From NCBI GenBank assembly GCA_964344685.1, contig CAYFOK010000001.1, forward strand, positions 1-64,000: DNA of 64,000 nt, written 5' to 3'. This document shows, in pieces, positions 26,638 through 35,505 of the stretch; the first letter of the stretch is position 1; each line of letters begins with the position of its first letter. The stretch comes from Scalindua sp964344685. Lineage in GTDB: Bacteria > Planctomycetota > Brocadiia > Brocadiales > Scalinduaceae. The notes below the pieces were generated by a model that was not told where the DNA came from, did not search any database, and saw only the letters and a program-made list of their open reading frames with translations. The translations under genes and the position numbers were made by a program.

Positions 26638-27096
26638 TCAACCGGCAGCAACCACTGTCTTCTTCTCAACGTAGTGCAGTGAAGCAGTTTTACACGCCTC
26701 TACGCAAGCCATGTCATCATACCCCTTGCAATCATCACAGTTAAAGGCTACAGCCATCTCTGCCTCTTTAGTGATAGCACCGAAAGGACAGGCATCAATG
26801 CATGCCCAACAGCCGGTACACTTCTCCTGGTCTATGATGACATTACCATCCTCAAATTTAGTAATTGCACCGTATTCACATGATTCCCTGCATTTAGGTT
26901 TTTTACAATTCTGGCAATAAGTTGCATGCGGTTTGTCTTTTCTGAAACTTATGTTGATACGTGGAACCGGAGCGGGATCTTCAAAGGATGCTAAAACCAT
27001 ATCTTGTGACTGTGAATGTCTCACAGCACACTCAATCATGCATCTTTTACAGGTTACGCAGAGTTTGCTTGTAAATCTTTTTTTTGGTTTTGACAT
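26638..27096 (-). CDS. 4Fe-4S polyferredoxin, HycB/CooF-like electron-transfer subunit
   Basis: Soluble electron carrier of 152 residues with 16 Cys in the four-cluster pattern of HycB/CooF/DmsB-type subunits: CVTCKRCMIEC (about 14-24), CQNCKKPKCRESC (about 60-72), CTGCWACIDACP (about 92-103) and CDDCKGYDDMACVEAC (about 120-135). It probably passes electrons between formate dehydrogenase (encoded immediately downstream, with a terminator between them) and another acceptor. No membrane helix or Tat signal is visible, so it is cytoplasmic. Confidence 0.82.
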   Translation of the reverse strand: MSKPKKRFTSKLCVTCKRCMIECAVRHSQSQDMVLASFEDPAPVPRINISFRKDKPHATYCQNCKKPKCRESCEYGAITKFEDGNVIIDQEKCTGCWACIDACPFGAITKEAEMAVAFNCDDCKGYDDMACVEACKTASLHYVEKKTVVAAG

Positions 27097-27221
27097 AATG
27101 TAATAACGGTTCTAACCGTCTTAAAAAACAAAATATTAAAATACGTGAATTTCTAATCTATCAAAAGAACGGTTATTGTGCAATAACATTTTATTGGGAT
27201 AACACATATTTGACATGGGTT

Positions 27222-27830
27222 CTACCCTTTTACAGCATTTATAAACTTCTTGATTAGAGACTTGTTTTTTACTCCGGGAGTACTTTCTACACCGGAGGAA
27301 ACATCAACACCATAAGGGTTTACGATTTTTATAGCCCGTGATACGTTTAAATGTGTCAGTCCTCCTGCTACTATTATGGGAATAGATGTTTTCAGCTTTT
27401 TGACAATTTTCCAGTCAAAAGATGTACCTGTGCCTCCCATTTGGTTTTCTGAATATCCGTCGAGCAGGATTGCATTAGGCTTATACTTTCTAATTGGAGT
27501 GATATCTTTTTCGTTTTGAATTCTAAAGGCTTTAATAGTTTTAATATCTTTCAATTTATTGATAATATTCGGAGGTTCATTGCCGTGAAGTTGTATTGCG
27601 TTCAGGCCGCAATACCTGCAGACGGCTTCGATGTTTTCTTCTGTTTCATTGACAAAGAGTCCAACAGTTGTAACGAATGGTGGTAATTTTCGCACAATAG
27701 CCCGGGCTTTTTCTTTACTTACCTTTCGTATACTTTTTGCAAACACAAAACCAATTGCATCCGCACCGTAGTCGACAGCAGAGATTGCATCATCTAAATT
27801 TCTTATTCCGCAGATTTTTACTTTAGTCAT
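27222..27830 (-). CDS. trpF: Phosphoribosylanthranilate isomerase
   Basis: TIM-barrel enzyme of tryptophan synthesis that performs the Amadori rearrangement of PRA to CdRP. The catalytic Cys lies in KICGIRNLDDA (residue 7) and the general-acid Asp in LLDGYSENQMGGTG (about 125); the phosphate-binding strands IIVAGGLTHLNV and GVDVSSGVESTPGVK close the barrel. Length (202) is normal. It is monocistronic here, with no other trp gene in the window. Confidence 0.94.
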   Translation of the reverse strand: MTKVKICGIRNLDDAISAVDYGADAIGFVFAKSIRKVSKEKARAIVRKLPPFVTTVGLFVNETEENIEAVCRYCGLNAIQLHGNEPPNIINKLKDIKTIKAFRIQNEKDITPIRKYKPNAILLDGYSENQMGGTGTSFDWKIVKKLKTSIPIIVAGGLTHLNVSRAIKIVNPYGVDVSSGVESTPGVKNKSLIKKFINAVKG

Positions 27831-27993
27831 CGCTCAAACGATATCAAAATATGTAAATCAAGTCAAATCGATAAAAATGTTAGAAAAACATCCTCAGATT
27901 TGCTCTAAGTATAATAAAGTTGGATATCTTAAAAGGTTTTTGTTATAAAGAGATATTAGAAAAAATTTCAATTAATGACAGAGAAAAGATATT

Positions 27994-28509
27994 ATGAGGC
28001 AGTTTGGAAGTTTAAAGTTGGTGTTTATGCGATTCAAACAATCACTATGGATCGTAGGTGTTATGGCTATTATGGTTTGTATTTACTCTTGTGGAAAGCC
28101 GGATATGACAGCACAGGAAGAGATAGGGGCGTTGGAGGAAAATATCACAACTGCTCAAAATGAAAGCGACGGGTCACTTTATGAAAGTGGTACAATCTTC
28201 AGAATGCACATGCAGGATCTTGATGAGTGTGAAGACGCTTTAATCGATTCTGTTGACAGGCAGGATTGGGAAGTGATAAAAAAGTGTGCAATGGAGTTGA
28301 AAAATGCGTCTGCGGTAGTCTTTACCGGCAAAGGGAAAGAGGACTTGCCGAAGGAATTTGTATTGATAGACACTATGTTTCATTATCAGGCGCTTGCCGT
28401 AGTAGAGGCAGCTGAATCAAGGGAGATGGTAAAGCTGAATATTGAATATGAGAAATTGCGGAATACGTGCGATCGTTGTCATGAAAAATTTAAAAATAAG
28501 GATTTGTGA
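27994..28509 (+). CDS. Exported mono-heme cytochrome, C-terminal CXXCH (cytochrome c'-like)
   Basis: Protein of 171 residues with an N-terminal hydrophobic segment (WIVGVMAIMVCIYSCGKP) ending in a lipobox-like Cys, so probably a lipoprotein on the periplasmic side. The rest is helical, with the only heme site, CDRCHEKF, at the very end (about 161-168), as in class II cytochromes c', which form a four-helix bundle and bind NO or CO. The match is structural, not by sequence identity. An internal ATG at 28027 would also give a signal peptide. It stands alone. Confidence 0.65.
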   Translation: MRQFGSLKLVFMRFKQSLWIVGVMAIMVCIYSCGKPDMTAQEEIGALEENITTAQNESDGSLYESGTIFRMHMQDLDECEDALIDSVDRQDWEVIKKCAMELKNASAVVFTGKGKEDLPKEFVLIDTMFHYQALAVVEAAESREMVKLNIEYEKLRNTCDRCHEKFKNKDL

Positions 28510-28617
28510 CAAGGGGAGACAGGCTCATCATTGATTTTTTATATTGAAATACAGTCACTGTTTTATTATTATCACCCTATTATTTTGTCAGGAAATTATT
28601 ATTAAAGGTTATCATTT

Positions 28618-29688
28618 ATGAGCTTAGATAAAATAACAAGTATTCTTGGCGATGAAGAGGCCGAGAACCTGCTAAATCATAAGGCTGTAGTTTCCAGTGA
28701 GCAATTACATCTGCCCGGACCGGATTTTGTTGACCAGATATTTGCACTTTCAGATCGGCCAACACCGGTTCTAAGAAGCCTGCAGAGTATATTTTCTCAC
28801 GGAAGGCTGGCAGATACCGGTTACGTCTCAATTTTGCCGGTGGACCAGGGAATTGAACACTCTGCCGCTGCCTCTTTTGCCCCAAATCCGATATACTTTG
28901 ACCCTGAAAATATTGTTAAACTTGCGATTGATGGTGGGTGCAATGCTGTCGCATCTACGCTGGGAGTTTTGGGCAGCGTAGCAAGAAAATATGCTCACAA
29001 AATACCTTTTATTCTTAAATTCAATCATAACGAACTTTTAACCTATCCTAACAAGTTTGATCAGGTAATGTTTGCATCCATTGATCAGGCAAGAGATCAA
29101 GGTGCTGTTGCGGTTGGAGCTACGATTTATTTCGGTTCCGAGGAGTCGACACGTCAAATTGTAGAGGTCAGCGAAGCGTTTAATATTGCACATGAAATGG
29201 GGATGGCGACAATCCTCTGGTGTTATCTGCGGAATTCTGCTTTCAAGAAGGGTGGTGTGGACTATCACACGTCGGCAGACCTTACCGGGCAGGCCAATCA
29301 TCTTGGTGTGACTATTGAGGCCGACATAATCAAACAAAAACAGCCTGAATGTAACGCGGGCTACAATGCCATGAACGAAGGCGGAACAAGTTACGGTAAG
29401 ACTCATAAAAAAGTCTATTCTGATTTGTCCTCAGACCACCCTATAGATTTAACACGCTTACAGGTCATCAACTGCTATATGGGAAGGGCCGGACTTATAA
29501 ACTCCGGAGGTGCTTCCGGTGAGAACGATCTTGCCCAGGCAGTAAAAACTGCTGTTGTCAACAAACGTGCCGGAGGAATGGGGCTTATCAGCGGACGAAA
29601 GGCCTTCCAGAAATCTATGGATGTAGGTATTGAGTTGCTAAATGCGATTCAAGATGTTTATCTTGATGATGAAGTAACAATTGCATAA
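28618..29688 (+). CDS. fbaB: Class I fructose-bisphosphate aldolase, archaeal/DhnA type
   Basis: Cytoplasmic glycolytic and gluconeogenic aldolase that uses a Schiff-base lysine. The sequence matches FbaB throughout: SILPVDQGIEHSAAASFAPNP (about 72-92), NHNELLTYPN, the EADIIKQKQP strand (about 235) whose Lys is the probable Schiff-base residue, and GLISGRKAFQK with its phosphate-binding loop near the end. Length of 356 fits FbaB of bacteria. A kinase and a fructose-1,6-bisphosphatase gene follow on the opposite strand, so sugar-phosphate genes cluster here. Confidence 0.9.
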   Translation: MSLDKITSILGDEEAENLLNHKAVVSSEQLHLPGPDFVDQIFALSDRPTPVLRSLQSIFSHGRLADTGYVSILPVDQGIEHSAAASFAPNPIYFDPENIVKLAIDGGCNAVASTLGVLGSVARKYAHKIPFILKFNHNELLTYPNKFDQVMFASIDQARDQGAVAVGATIYFGSEESTRQIVEVSEAFNIAHEMGMATILWCYLRNSAFKKGGVDYHTSADLTGQANHLGVTIEADIIKQKQPECNAGYNAMNEGGTSYGKTHKKVYSDLSSDHPIDLTRLQVINCYMGRAGLINSGGASGENDLAQAVKTAVVNKRAGGMGLISGRKAFQKSMDVGIELLNAIQDVYLDDEVTIA

Positions 29689-29743
29689 GACTGATTTGCT
29701 TTCTATAAACACATCCTTATCATCTCACTTTTTTCATTTTAAT

Positions 29744-30385
29744 TTACAGGTTTACAAATTTATCTGCTGATGAACGCGTTTTCTTTACCAATTCCACGTT
29801 TGGAAGGTCAACCGACGCTATCTTCCTTTCCGCTTCATCTTTGCCGGCTCCACCTGCTATGTGTCGATTTAAAAGCCGTTCTTTTACAGTTTTTAATGGA
29901 GTATCAATATACCATACCTCATTCATTTTTGTAGGTATTGTATTCCAGGGGGGAACCTTGAGAAGTAGATAGTTTCCTTCAACTATGATGAGCCGATTAC
30001 AGGGTTTGATAGCGATAGAATTTTTCACTGGATCGTGTATTTTTCTGTCGTAAGCAGGGCACATGATGCTCTGGCCTGGAAATTCATGTAATCGGTTTAT
30101 TAATTTTACAAAAGAATCAGCATCAAATGTTTCGGGTGCCCCTTTAACTTTTGTGAGTTTCCGTTCTTTCAGAATACGGTTTGGTAAATGGAAACCGTCC
30201 ATTGGAACAACAGCAGCCAAATGATCTTCGGTACGAAAATTAATTTCATCTTTAAGATTGATAGCCAGCATGCTTTTCCCTGCCGCAGGGCAACCTGTTA
30301 TACCCAGGAAGTATCTATCTTTGCCTGGTGAATTAGATAAAGTTTCAAGTAGCTCGTTTACCAGATGATCTATCCTGTTTTTCAA
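29744..30385 (-). CDS. P-loop sugar/nucleoside kinase, FrcK/YggC-like
   Basis: Small kinase of the uridine kinase/phosphoribulokinase/PanK superfamily, 213 residues. It has Walker A GITGCPAAGKSMLA (about 26-39), the acceptor-side motif VPMDGFHLPNRIL (about 63-75), GAPETFDADSFVKL, a Walker B-like RLIIVEGNYLLL (about 130) and an RLLNRHIAGG lid. The relatives are annotated as fructose transport system kinase or YggC; the substrate cannot be decided from sequence. It lies just upstream of the convergent end of the aldolase gene and next to fbp. Confidence 0.72.
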   Translation of the reverse strand: MKNRIDHLVNELLETLSNSPGKDRYFLGITGCPAAGKSMLAINLKDEINFRTEDHLAAVVPMDGFHLPNRILKERKLTKVKGAPETFDADSFVKLINRLHEFPGQSIMCPAYDRKIHDPVKNSIAIKPCNRLIIVEGNYLLLKVPPWNTIPTKMNEVWYIDTPLKTVKERLLNRHIAGGAGKDEAERKIASVDLPNVELVKKTRSSADKFVNL

Positions 30386-30494
30386 TGCCTGCTCCAGGCT
30401 AATGATAAGGGAAAGTTAAAAGTGCATAAAATTGTGGTTAGTTATTAATAAGTTTCTTTGTGGTGAACTATTTCTTTGCGTACCAGTTCGTGAA

Positions 30495-31508
30495 TCAAGC
30501 ATTTTCAGAAATGAATTGCTGGTATGTGAGCACGTCTTCCCTGCTTCCTATAATCAGGGGTACTTTTTGATGGAGTTCTGTTGGTACAATATCCATTATG
30601 TTTTCTTTACCCGTGGTTGCCATCCCGCCTGCCTGTTCTACGATAAATGCCAGCGGCGAAGCTTCATATAATAGGCGCAGTTTGCCTTTCGGCTTGTTTG
30701 GGTCTTTATAGTCGGCAGGATATAGGAATATACCGCCATAGAGCAGATTTCTGTGAAAATCGGCAACAAGGGAACCGATATAGCGTAATGAATACGGTCT
30801 GCCCGTGGAGGAATCTTTTTCCTTGAGGTAGTCTATGTATTTCCTTGTGCCCTCATCCCAGAATTTGGAATTACCTTCATTAGCGCTGTAAATCTTTCCT
30901 TTTGAAGGAGTCTTTATGTCAATATGTGACAAGATGAATTCGCCCACACTAGGGTCTAATGTATAGCCATTAACTCCCTGACCGGTTGTAAAGACCAGCA
31001 TTGTGCTGGAACCATAAATAACATAACCGGCGGCAATCTGATCCGATCCTTTTTGAAGGCAGTCTTCAAGCGTTCCAACTTCACCATCAGTCTTTTTCCG
31101 ATGTATAGAGAAGATCGTGCCGATACTTACATTCGCATCGATATTGGACGAGCCGTCAAGCGGGTCAAAAAGCAGTACATAATTGCCTTTAGGAAATCTA
31201 TCCGGGATGTGTATAATCTCATCCCTCTCTTCAGATGCCATTACGCAGAGATGCCCTCCATGATCCATAGCTTTAAACAATCTGTCATTGGCGTATTCAT
31301 CCAGCTTCTTCACTTCTTCGCCATGGATATTTTCTGAACCGGTTAAACCAAGGATATCAACAAGGCCGGCCTTGTTAACTTCTCTTGATATAATCTTCGT
31401 CGCATATATTAAGTCCATGAGCAAACCTGTCAGATTGCCAGTTGCTTTAGGGAAATGCCTTTCCTGCTCGATTATATGACGTTGCACGCTCATTCCCTTT
31501 TGTCCCAC
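30495..31508 (-). CDS. fbp: Fructose-1,6-bisphosphatase, class I
   Basis: Mg-dependent phosphatase of gluconeogenesis that makes fructose-6-phosphate. Motifs: ASEERDEIIHIP (metal-ligand Glu, about 93-104), FDPLDGSSNIDANVSIGTIF (about 114-133, the class I metal site), YVIYGSSTMLVFTTG and PKGKLRLLYEASPLAFIVEQAGG near the end. Length 337 is normal. The start is a GTG at 31508, supported by GGGAGGTG a few bases upstream. With the aldolase gene nearby, it forms a gluconeogenic pair expected in an autotroph. Confidence 0.93.
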   Translation of the reverse strand: MGQKGMSVQRHIIEQERHFPKATGNLTGLLMDLIYATKIISREVNKAGLVDILGLTGSENIHGEEVKKLDEYANDRLFKAMDHGGHLCVMASEERDEIIHIPDRFPKGNYVLLFDPLDGSSNIDANVSIGTIFSIHRKKTDGEVGTLEDCLQKGSDQIAAGYVIYGSSTMLVFTTGQGVNGYTLDPSVGEFILSHIDIKTPSKGKIYSANEGNSKFWDEGTRKYIDYLKEKDSSTGRPYSLRYIGSLVADFHRNLLYGGIFLYPADYKDPNKPKGKLRLLYEASPLAFIVEQAGGMATTGKENIMDIVPTELHQKVPLIIGSREDVLTYQQFISENA

Positions 31509-31672
31509 TAATACACCTCCCGAAAGTATTGAATTATAATCATCAGCCTGTTCCTTCTATAAATCTGTAGCGTCAGAATGTTCCGGCTGTAAAAAGGCTT
31601 GGTATTTATTTCAAAGCAAATTCTCTTCTCACGTTTGCTGCTTTGCTAACAAAGGTATGTGTTGGCAATTAA

Positions 31673-32386
31673 TTATGACAAAGATTCCGGTTTCTTTCTG
31701 GCAGCTGTCTTTTTCTTTGTTGCCGGACTCTTCTTGGTTACGGTTTTTTTCTTTGCTGTTGGGCTTTTTTTAGCAGCTGTCTTTTTCTTTGTTGCCGGAC
31801 TCTTCTTGGTTACGGTTTTTTTCTTTGCTGTTGGACTTTTTTTAGCAGCTGTCTTTTTCTCTGTTGCCGGACTCTTTTTGGTCACGGTTTTTTTCTTTAC
31901 TGTTGTCTTCTCAGTTGCCGTATTATTGGAATCCTTTTTATAGCTTTTAACAAAAAACTCTATTGCCTTTAATACATCTTCCATGTACACATCAGTATCG
32001 ACACAGTAACCGTAAGGACGCTGGTTTGGTATCGCATAGATTGCTTTTGGCATTGCAGCCATTAAACCGGTACGCAATTCTTTCTCGCAGGCAATCGCCA
32101 CTACTCCCTGGACTTCCTCAGCCATTACCCGTTTGAGTGCAATTCTGCCACCACTGGCGACCGCGATACTTATGCCATATTTTTCTGACGATTCCAGCAG
32201 GTCCTTTACCTTGCATTTTCCGCAACGTATGCATTCGTTAATATCATGTTTAATGTTCTGTTTGCACTTTGAGTTTTGTATGCAGTGTGGGAAAAGGAGC
32301 AGTAATCCTTCCGGCGGGCATTTCTTTTTCCTCAACCTGGTCATCATGTTGTTCAGTGAAACAAATTGTTTGTCTATAACTTCCAT
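31673..32386 (-). CDS. DUF116-type protein with a Lys-rich repetitive tail
   Basis: Residues 1-150 match the DUF116 family: CPPEGLLLLFPHCIQNSKC, a Cys-rich segment (CIRCGKCKVKDLLE) that could hold an Fe-S cluster, and VQGVVAIACEKELRTGL. Function of DUF116 is not known. The C-terminus (about 160-237) is unusual: a run of 24-residue repeats built of KKT, KKSP and AAKK units, encoded by 72-base tandem repeats in the DNA, like histone H1/AlgP tails that bind nucleic acid. It follows fmt by about 38 bases and is probably in the def-fmt operon. Confidence 0.78.
   Translation of the reverse strand: MEVIDKQFVSLNNMMTRLRKKKCPPEGLLLLFPHCIQNSKCKQNIKHDINECIRCGKCKVKDLLESSEKYGISIAVASGGRIALKRVMAEEVQGVVAIACEKELRTGLMAAMPKAIYAIPNQRPYGYCVDTDVYMEDVLKAIEFFVKSYKKDSNNTATEKTTVKKKTVTKKSPATEKKTAAKKSPTAKKKTVTKKSPATKKKTAAKKSPTAKKKTVTKKSPATKKKTAARKKPESLS
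31701..31900. repeat. 72-bp tandem repeats coding the Lys-rich tail
   Basis: Nearly identical 72-base units begin at 31701, 31773 and 31845 (on the plus strand each starts GCAGCTGTC), the last one diverged at a few bases. The unit is a multiple of three, so gain or loss of copies keeps the frame. This is a candidate site of length variation between strains. Confidence 0.85.
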
Positions 32387-32424
32387 TTTTATGTAGATCT
32401 CCCTTATTCGAAGATTATCAGTTT

Positions 32425-33375
32425 CTATTGAAATATATAGTTTTCTTTAAGATCGTGTCCTCTTGAAAATGCGGCAGCACTCATCATCCGTTTACCTTCC
32501 GGTTTTATTTCTTTAATCCATATACTGCCATTTCCTGTGGCTGTCTTGATACCTTGACTTGAAATATCCATGATTGTACCTGGAGTGATAATTTCTCTGT
32601 TAGAAGAAGAGGTATCTCTCTCTGTCTTGAGGATAATTATTCTCTCTTTTGAACCATTTCTCATTAAAAAAGTATAGGCGGCTGGTTTCGGGTTCATACC
32701 TCTTACAAAATCATGGATCTGTTTTTCACCCTGGTTCCAGTTAATAAGACCATCTTCTTTTTTGATTTTCGGCGCAAGGGATACGAGCCTTTCGTCTTGT
32801 TGTGTGTAATTTGCATTTCCTGTTTCAATTTGTGTCAAGCTGTCTAATAGTGTTTCGGCGCCAAGTTGACTCAATCTCTTTCCCAGCTCACCAGCAGTTT
32901 CATCAGGAGCAATTGTTAATGACTTACGGGCAATAACATCACCTGCATCCATTTTATCGCTCATAATGATAGTGGTAATTCCTGTTTCTTTCTCTCCGTT
33001 GACGATTGCCCAGTTAATTGGTGCCGCTCCGCGATACTTGGGTAACAGGGAAGCGTGGATGTTAACACACTTATGCTTTGGTAAATTCAGAATTTTACCA
33101 GAAATCTTTTGCCCGAAAGCAACAACCACTATAACATCAGGGTTCAGCTTTTCAAGTTTCTCTATGATCAGGTCACTATTTACATTTTCAGGCTGTATTA
33201 ACGGTAATCCCGCATCTAAAGCTATATTCTTGACAGGAGGCGCTTCAGGCTTTCCTCTACGTCCTTTGGGTTTATCTGTTTGCGTGATAACGGCTACAAC
33301 ATCATGTTTATATTCGATTAAGCATTTTAAACTGGGGACCGCAAATTCCGGCGTGCCCATAAAAACTACATTCAT
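32425..33375 (-). CDS. fmt: Methionyl-tRNA formyltransferase
   Basis: Formylates initiator Met-tRNA using 10-formyl-THF. N-terminal MNVVFMGTPEFAVPSL, the folate-binding NIHASLLPKYRGAAPINWAI (about 106-125, catalytic His-108 region with Asn), the DAGDVI loop and the C-terminal tRNA-binding domain (FVRGMNPKPAAYTF, GSIWIKEIKP) are all present; length 316 is normal. It lies 29 bases downstream of def, the standard translation-initiation pair. Confidence 0.95.
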   Translation of the reverse strand: MNVVFMGTPEFAVPSLKCLIEYKHDVVAVITQTDKPKGRRGKPEAPPVKNIALDAGLPLIQPENVNSDLIIEKLEKLNPDVIVVVAFGQKISGKILNLPKHKCVNIHASLLPKYRGAAPINWAIVNGEKETGITTIIMSDKMDAGDVIARKSLTIAPDETAGELGKRLSQLGAETLLDSLTQIETGNANYTQQDERLVSLAPKIKKEDGLINWNQGEKQIHDFVRGMNPKPAAYTFLMRNGSKERIIILKTERDTSSSNREIITPGTIMDISSQGIKTATGNGSIWIKEIKPEGKRMMSAAAFSRGHDLKENYIFQ

Positions 33376-33404
33376 ACTGTATTTGATTGAGAACGGTTAA
33401 AAAA

Positions 33405-33920
33405 CTAATTAACACCGGCTTTGTTATTTTGATAAGAGAGTTCAAGCTCTTTAAGTTTCGCTTGATTGGCAATTGTACTTGCAGGAGTCATTTTCTCAAT
33501 AAAAAGACAGCCGTTTAAGTGGTCGATCTCATGTTGCCACGCACGACCCAATAAGCCTTCCGCTTCGATCTCAAGCCTCTCTCCTTTGAGGTTGTATGCA
33601 ATGACTTTAACATATTGTGACCGTCTGATCTTTCCCATTACGTCCGGAAATGATAAGCAGCCCTCTTCTTCTAAGGTCTCACCTTCTTCTTCAATGATAT
33701 AAGGGTTAATGAAAACTCTTTCGCCGGTTTTTTCACCCGTTACGTCTAAAACAACTAAACGTATTGACAGACCCACCTGTGGTGCGGCAAGACCGATTCC
33801 ACAAGCATCATACATAGTTTCCAGCATCTCTTCGGCAATTTGGCAAATCTCGTTATTTATCTCTTCAATTGGCTTAGCCTTAATTTTTAAGACTGGATTT
33901 GGGTAAATAGCTACTTCCAT
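33405..33920 (-). CDS. def: Peptide deformylase
   Basis: Fe- or Zn-dependent enzyme that removes the N-formyl group from new proteins. All three motifs are present: GIGLAAPQVG (about 41-50), EEGCLSFPD with the metal-binding Cys (about 92-100) and QHEIDHLNG with two metal His and the catalytic Glu (about 133-141). Length 171 is normal. It heads a probable def-fmt-DUF116 operon. Confidence 0.95.
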   Translation of the reverse strand: MEVAIYPNPVLKIKAKPIEEINNEICQIAEEMLETMYDACGIGLAAPQVGLSIRLVVLDVTGEKTGERVFINPYIIEEEGETLEEEGCLSFPDVMGKIRRSQYVKVIAYNLKGERLEIEAEGLLGRAWQHEIDHLNGCLFIEKMTPASTIANQAKLKELELSYQNNKAGVN

Positions 33921-34023
33921 TTTATAGTAAATTATTCAGGGTTTAAGCTTTAAATTTAGTGAAAATTATCAAATTAGTATATAGTATTATTTCCGGAAAA
34001 AGCAAGGATTATTTGTTTTTTTG

Positions 34024-34052
34024 TTGACAACAGTAATTCAATGTCATAAACT
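34024..34052 (+). promoter_or_regulatory. Candidate sigma70 promoter of rpsT
   Basis: TTGACA at 34024-34029, 17 bases, then TAAACT at 34047-34052 (four of six -10 matches). Position about 60 bases before the rpsT ATG suits a short leader. Confidence 0.5.
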
Positions 34053-34112
34053 TATCTTTTTAATATTCGGTGAGTTAGGTCAGTTAAATAATAGAAAACA
34101 TTAAGGGAACGT

Positions 34113-34388
34113 TTGATGCCAACCAGAAAATCAGCCAAGAAAACCATAAGACAGGACTCCGTGCGCAGGATGAGAAATAGAAGTGACAAATCCGCACTGA
34201 GAACTCAGATAAAAAAGTTTGTTTCTGCCGTTAAAAGCCGTGATTTTGATGAAGCGGGGAAGCATCTGTCACTAGCAACAAAAAAGCTTGATAAAATTGC
34301 AGCGAAAAAGATTATTCATAAGAAAACAGCATCTAGAAAAAAATCTCGTTTAGCGAGATTTCTTAATAAACAAAAGGCGGCTGCGTAA
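34113..34388 (+). CDS. rpsT: 30S ribosomal protein S20
   Basis: Small basic protein of 91 residues that binds 16S rRNA early in 30S assembly. The conserved opening SAKKTIRQDSVRRMRNRSDK and the KIIHKKTASRKKSRLARFLNK helix match S20; length is normal. It stands alone, as is usual for rpsT, and is convergent with the deacetylase gene. Confidence 0.95.
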   Translation: MMPTRKSAKKTIRQDSVRRMRNRSDKSALRTQIKKFVSAVKSRDFDEAGKHLSLATKKLDKIAAKKIIHKKTASRKKSRLARFLNKQKAAA

Positions 34389-34423
34389 TAGTCAATTTTT
34401 GAAGCTGTCCTTTTAACTGGTTT

Positions 34424-35362
34424 CTAAATATCACACATCAAACCGTTCAAATGCTCTTCTATGCATTTTGGTAAGTCTAGTAAATGATATCCACCTTCCA
34501 GGCAGGAGACAATCCTGCCCTCGCAACAATCATCAGCAATATTTCGTGTAATTTTCGTTAATGTATTGAAATCAGAAGCTTCTAAACTCAGGCCGCTTAT
34601 GGGGTCTAAACGATACGCATCGAAACCGGACGATATCAACACAAATTGCGGATTGAAGCTTTTAATTCTGTTCTTCAATATATCATCAAAAATCTTTAAA
34701 TATTCCTGAGGTTCTGTGTTATAAGGTAGAGGTATATTTATTGTAAAGCCGGAACCACTGTCTTTTCCTGTTTCTTCTTTTGCGCCGGTTCCAGGATAAA
34801 AGGGATATTTGTGCATGGAGAAATACAATACCGAGGGATCGTCATAAAAAGCATCTTGTGTCCCATTACCATGGTGCACGTCCCAATCAATTATTACAAT
34901 CCTATCAAGGTTGTATTTTGATTGGATATACTTTGCAGCGATAGCAACATTATTAAATAAGCAGAAGCCCATGGCCTTTGTCGGAGTGGCATGATGACCC
35001 GGAGGACGTACTAAACAAAATACATTGTCTGACTTTCCGTCCATTACCAAGTCAACTGCAGTAAGGAGTGCTCCTGAAGCGTATAAAGCTGCTTCATATG
35101 AATCAGGAGAAACATAAGTATCTGGATCTAAATGCCCGCCTCCTCTTTTGGAAATCTCAGCAACCTGTTCAATTTGGCTTGTTGAGTGAACAGAAGATAC
35201 TTCTTCTTTCGTAGCCATTCTTGGTTTTTTAATGTCTAATTTCTGCCAGATACTTCTTGTACGGAGATATTCAACAGTATTTTTAATCCTTCTTGCATTT
35301 TCAGGATGGTTAAACCCTGTATTGTGCTTTAAATAAATATCATCGTAAATAACAGCAGTCAT
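34424..35362 (-). CDS. Histone deacetylase-family (AcuC-like) deacetylase
   Basis: Zn-dependent amidohydrolase of 312 residues of the class II HDAC/acetylpolyamine amidohydrolase/AcuC superfamily. Motifs: LVRPPGHHAT with the catalytic His pair (about 117-126), IDWDVHHGNGTQDAF with metal-binding Asp/His (about 155-170), and SSGFDAYRLDP (about 243-253, metal Asp). The late CLEGGYHLL motif with the catalytic glycine pair is also present. The substrate (acetyl-lysine, acetylpolyamine or other) is open. Neighbours give no hint of function. Confidence 0.9.
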   Translation of the reverse strand: MTAVIYDDIYLKHNTGFNHPENARRIKNTVEYLRTRSIWQKLDIKKPRMATKEEVSSVHSTSQIEQVAEISKRGGGHLDPDTYVSPDSYEAALYASGALLTAVDLVMDGKSDNVFCLVRPPGHHATPTKAMGFCLFNNVAIAAKYIQSKYNLDRIVIIDWDVHHGNGTQDAFYDDPSVLYFSMHKYPFYPGTGAKEETGKDSGSGFTINIPLPYNTEPQEYLKIFDDILKNRIKSFNPQFVLISSGFDAYRLDPISGLSLEASDFNTLTKITRNIADDCCEGRIVSCLEGGYHLLDLPKCIEEHLNGLMCDI

Positions 35363-35505
35363 AGTGATCTTATGAATAATATTAAAAGTGTATTAACTGA
35401 TTTGCTTTTATAGAAAACATTATTTGTTGAAAATATACAAATAGTTATGTTAAATAATTCTTTTTGCTAAATCAAACCAATTATAATAAGAGGAATTTCA
35501 GGTAA

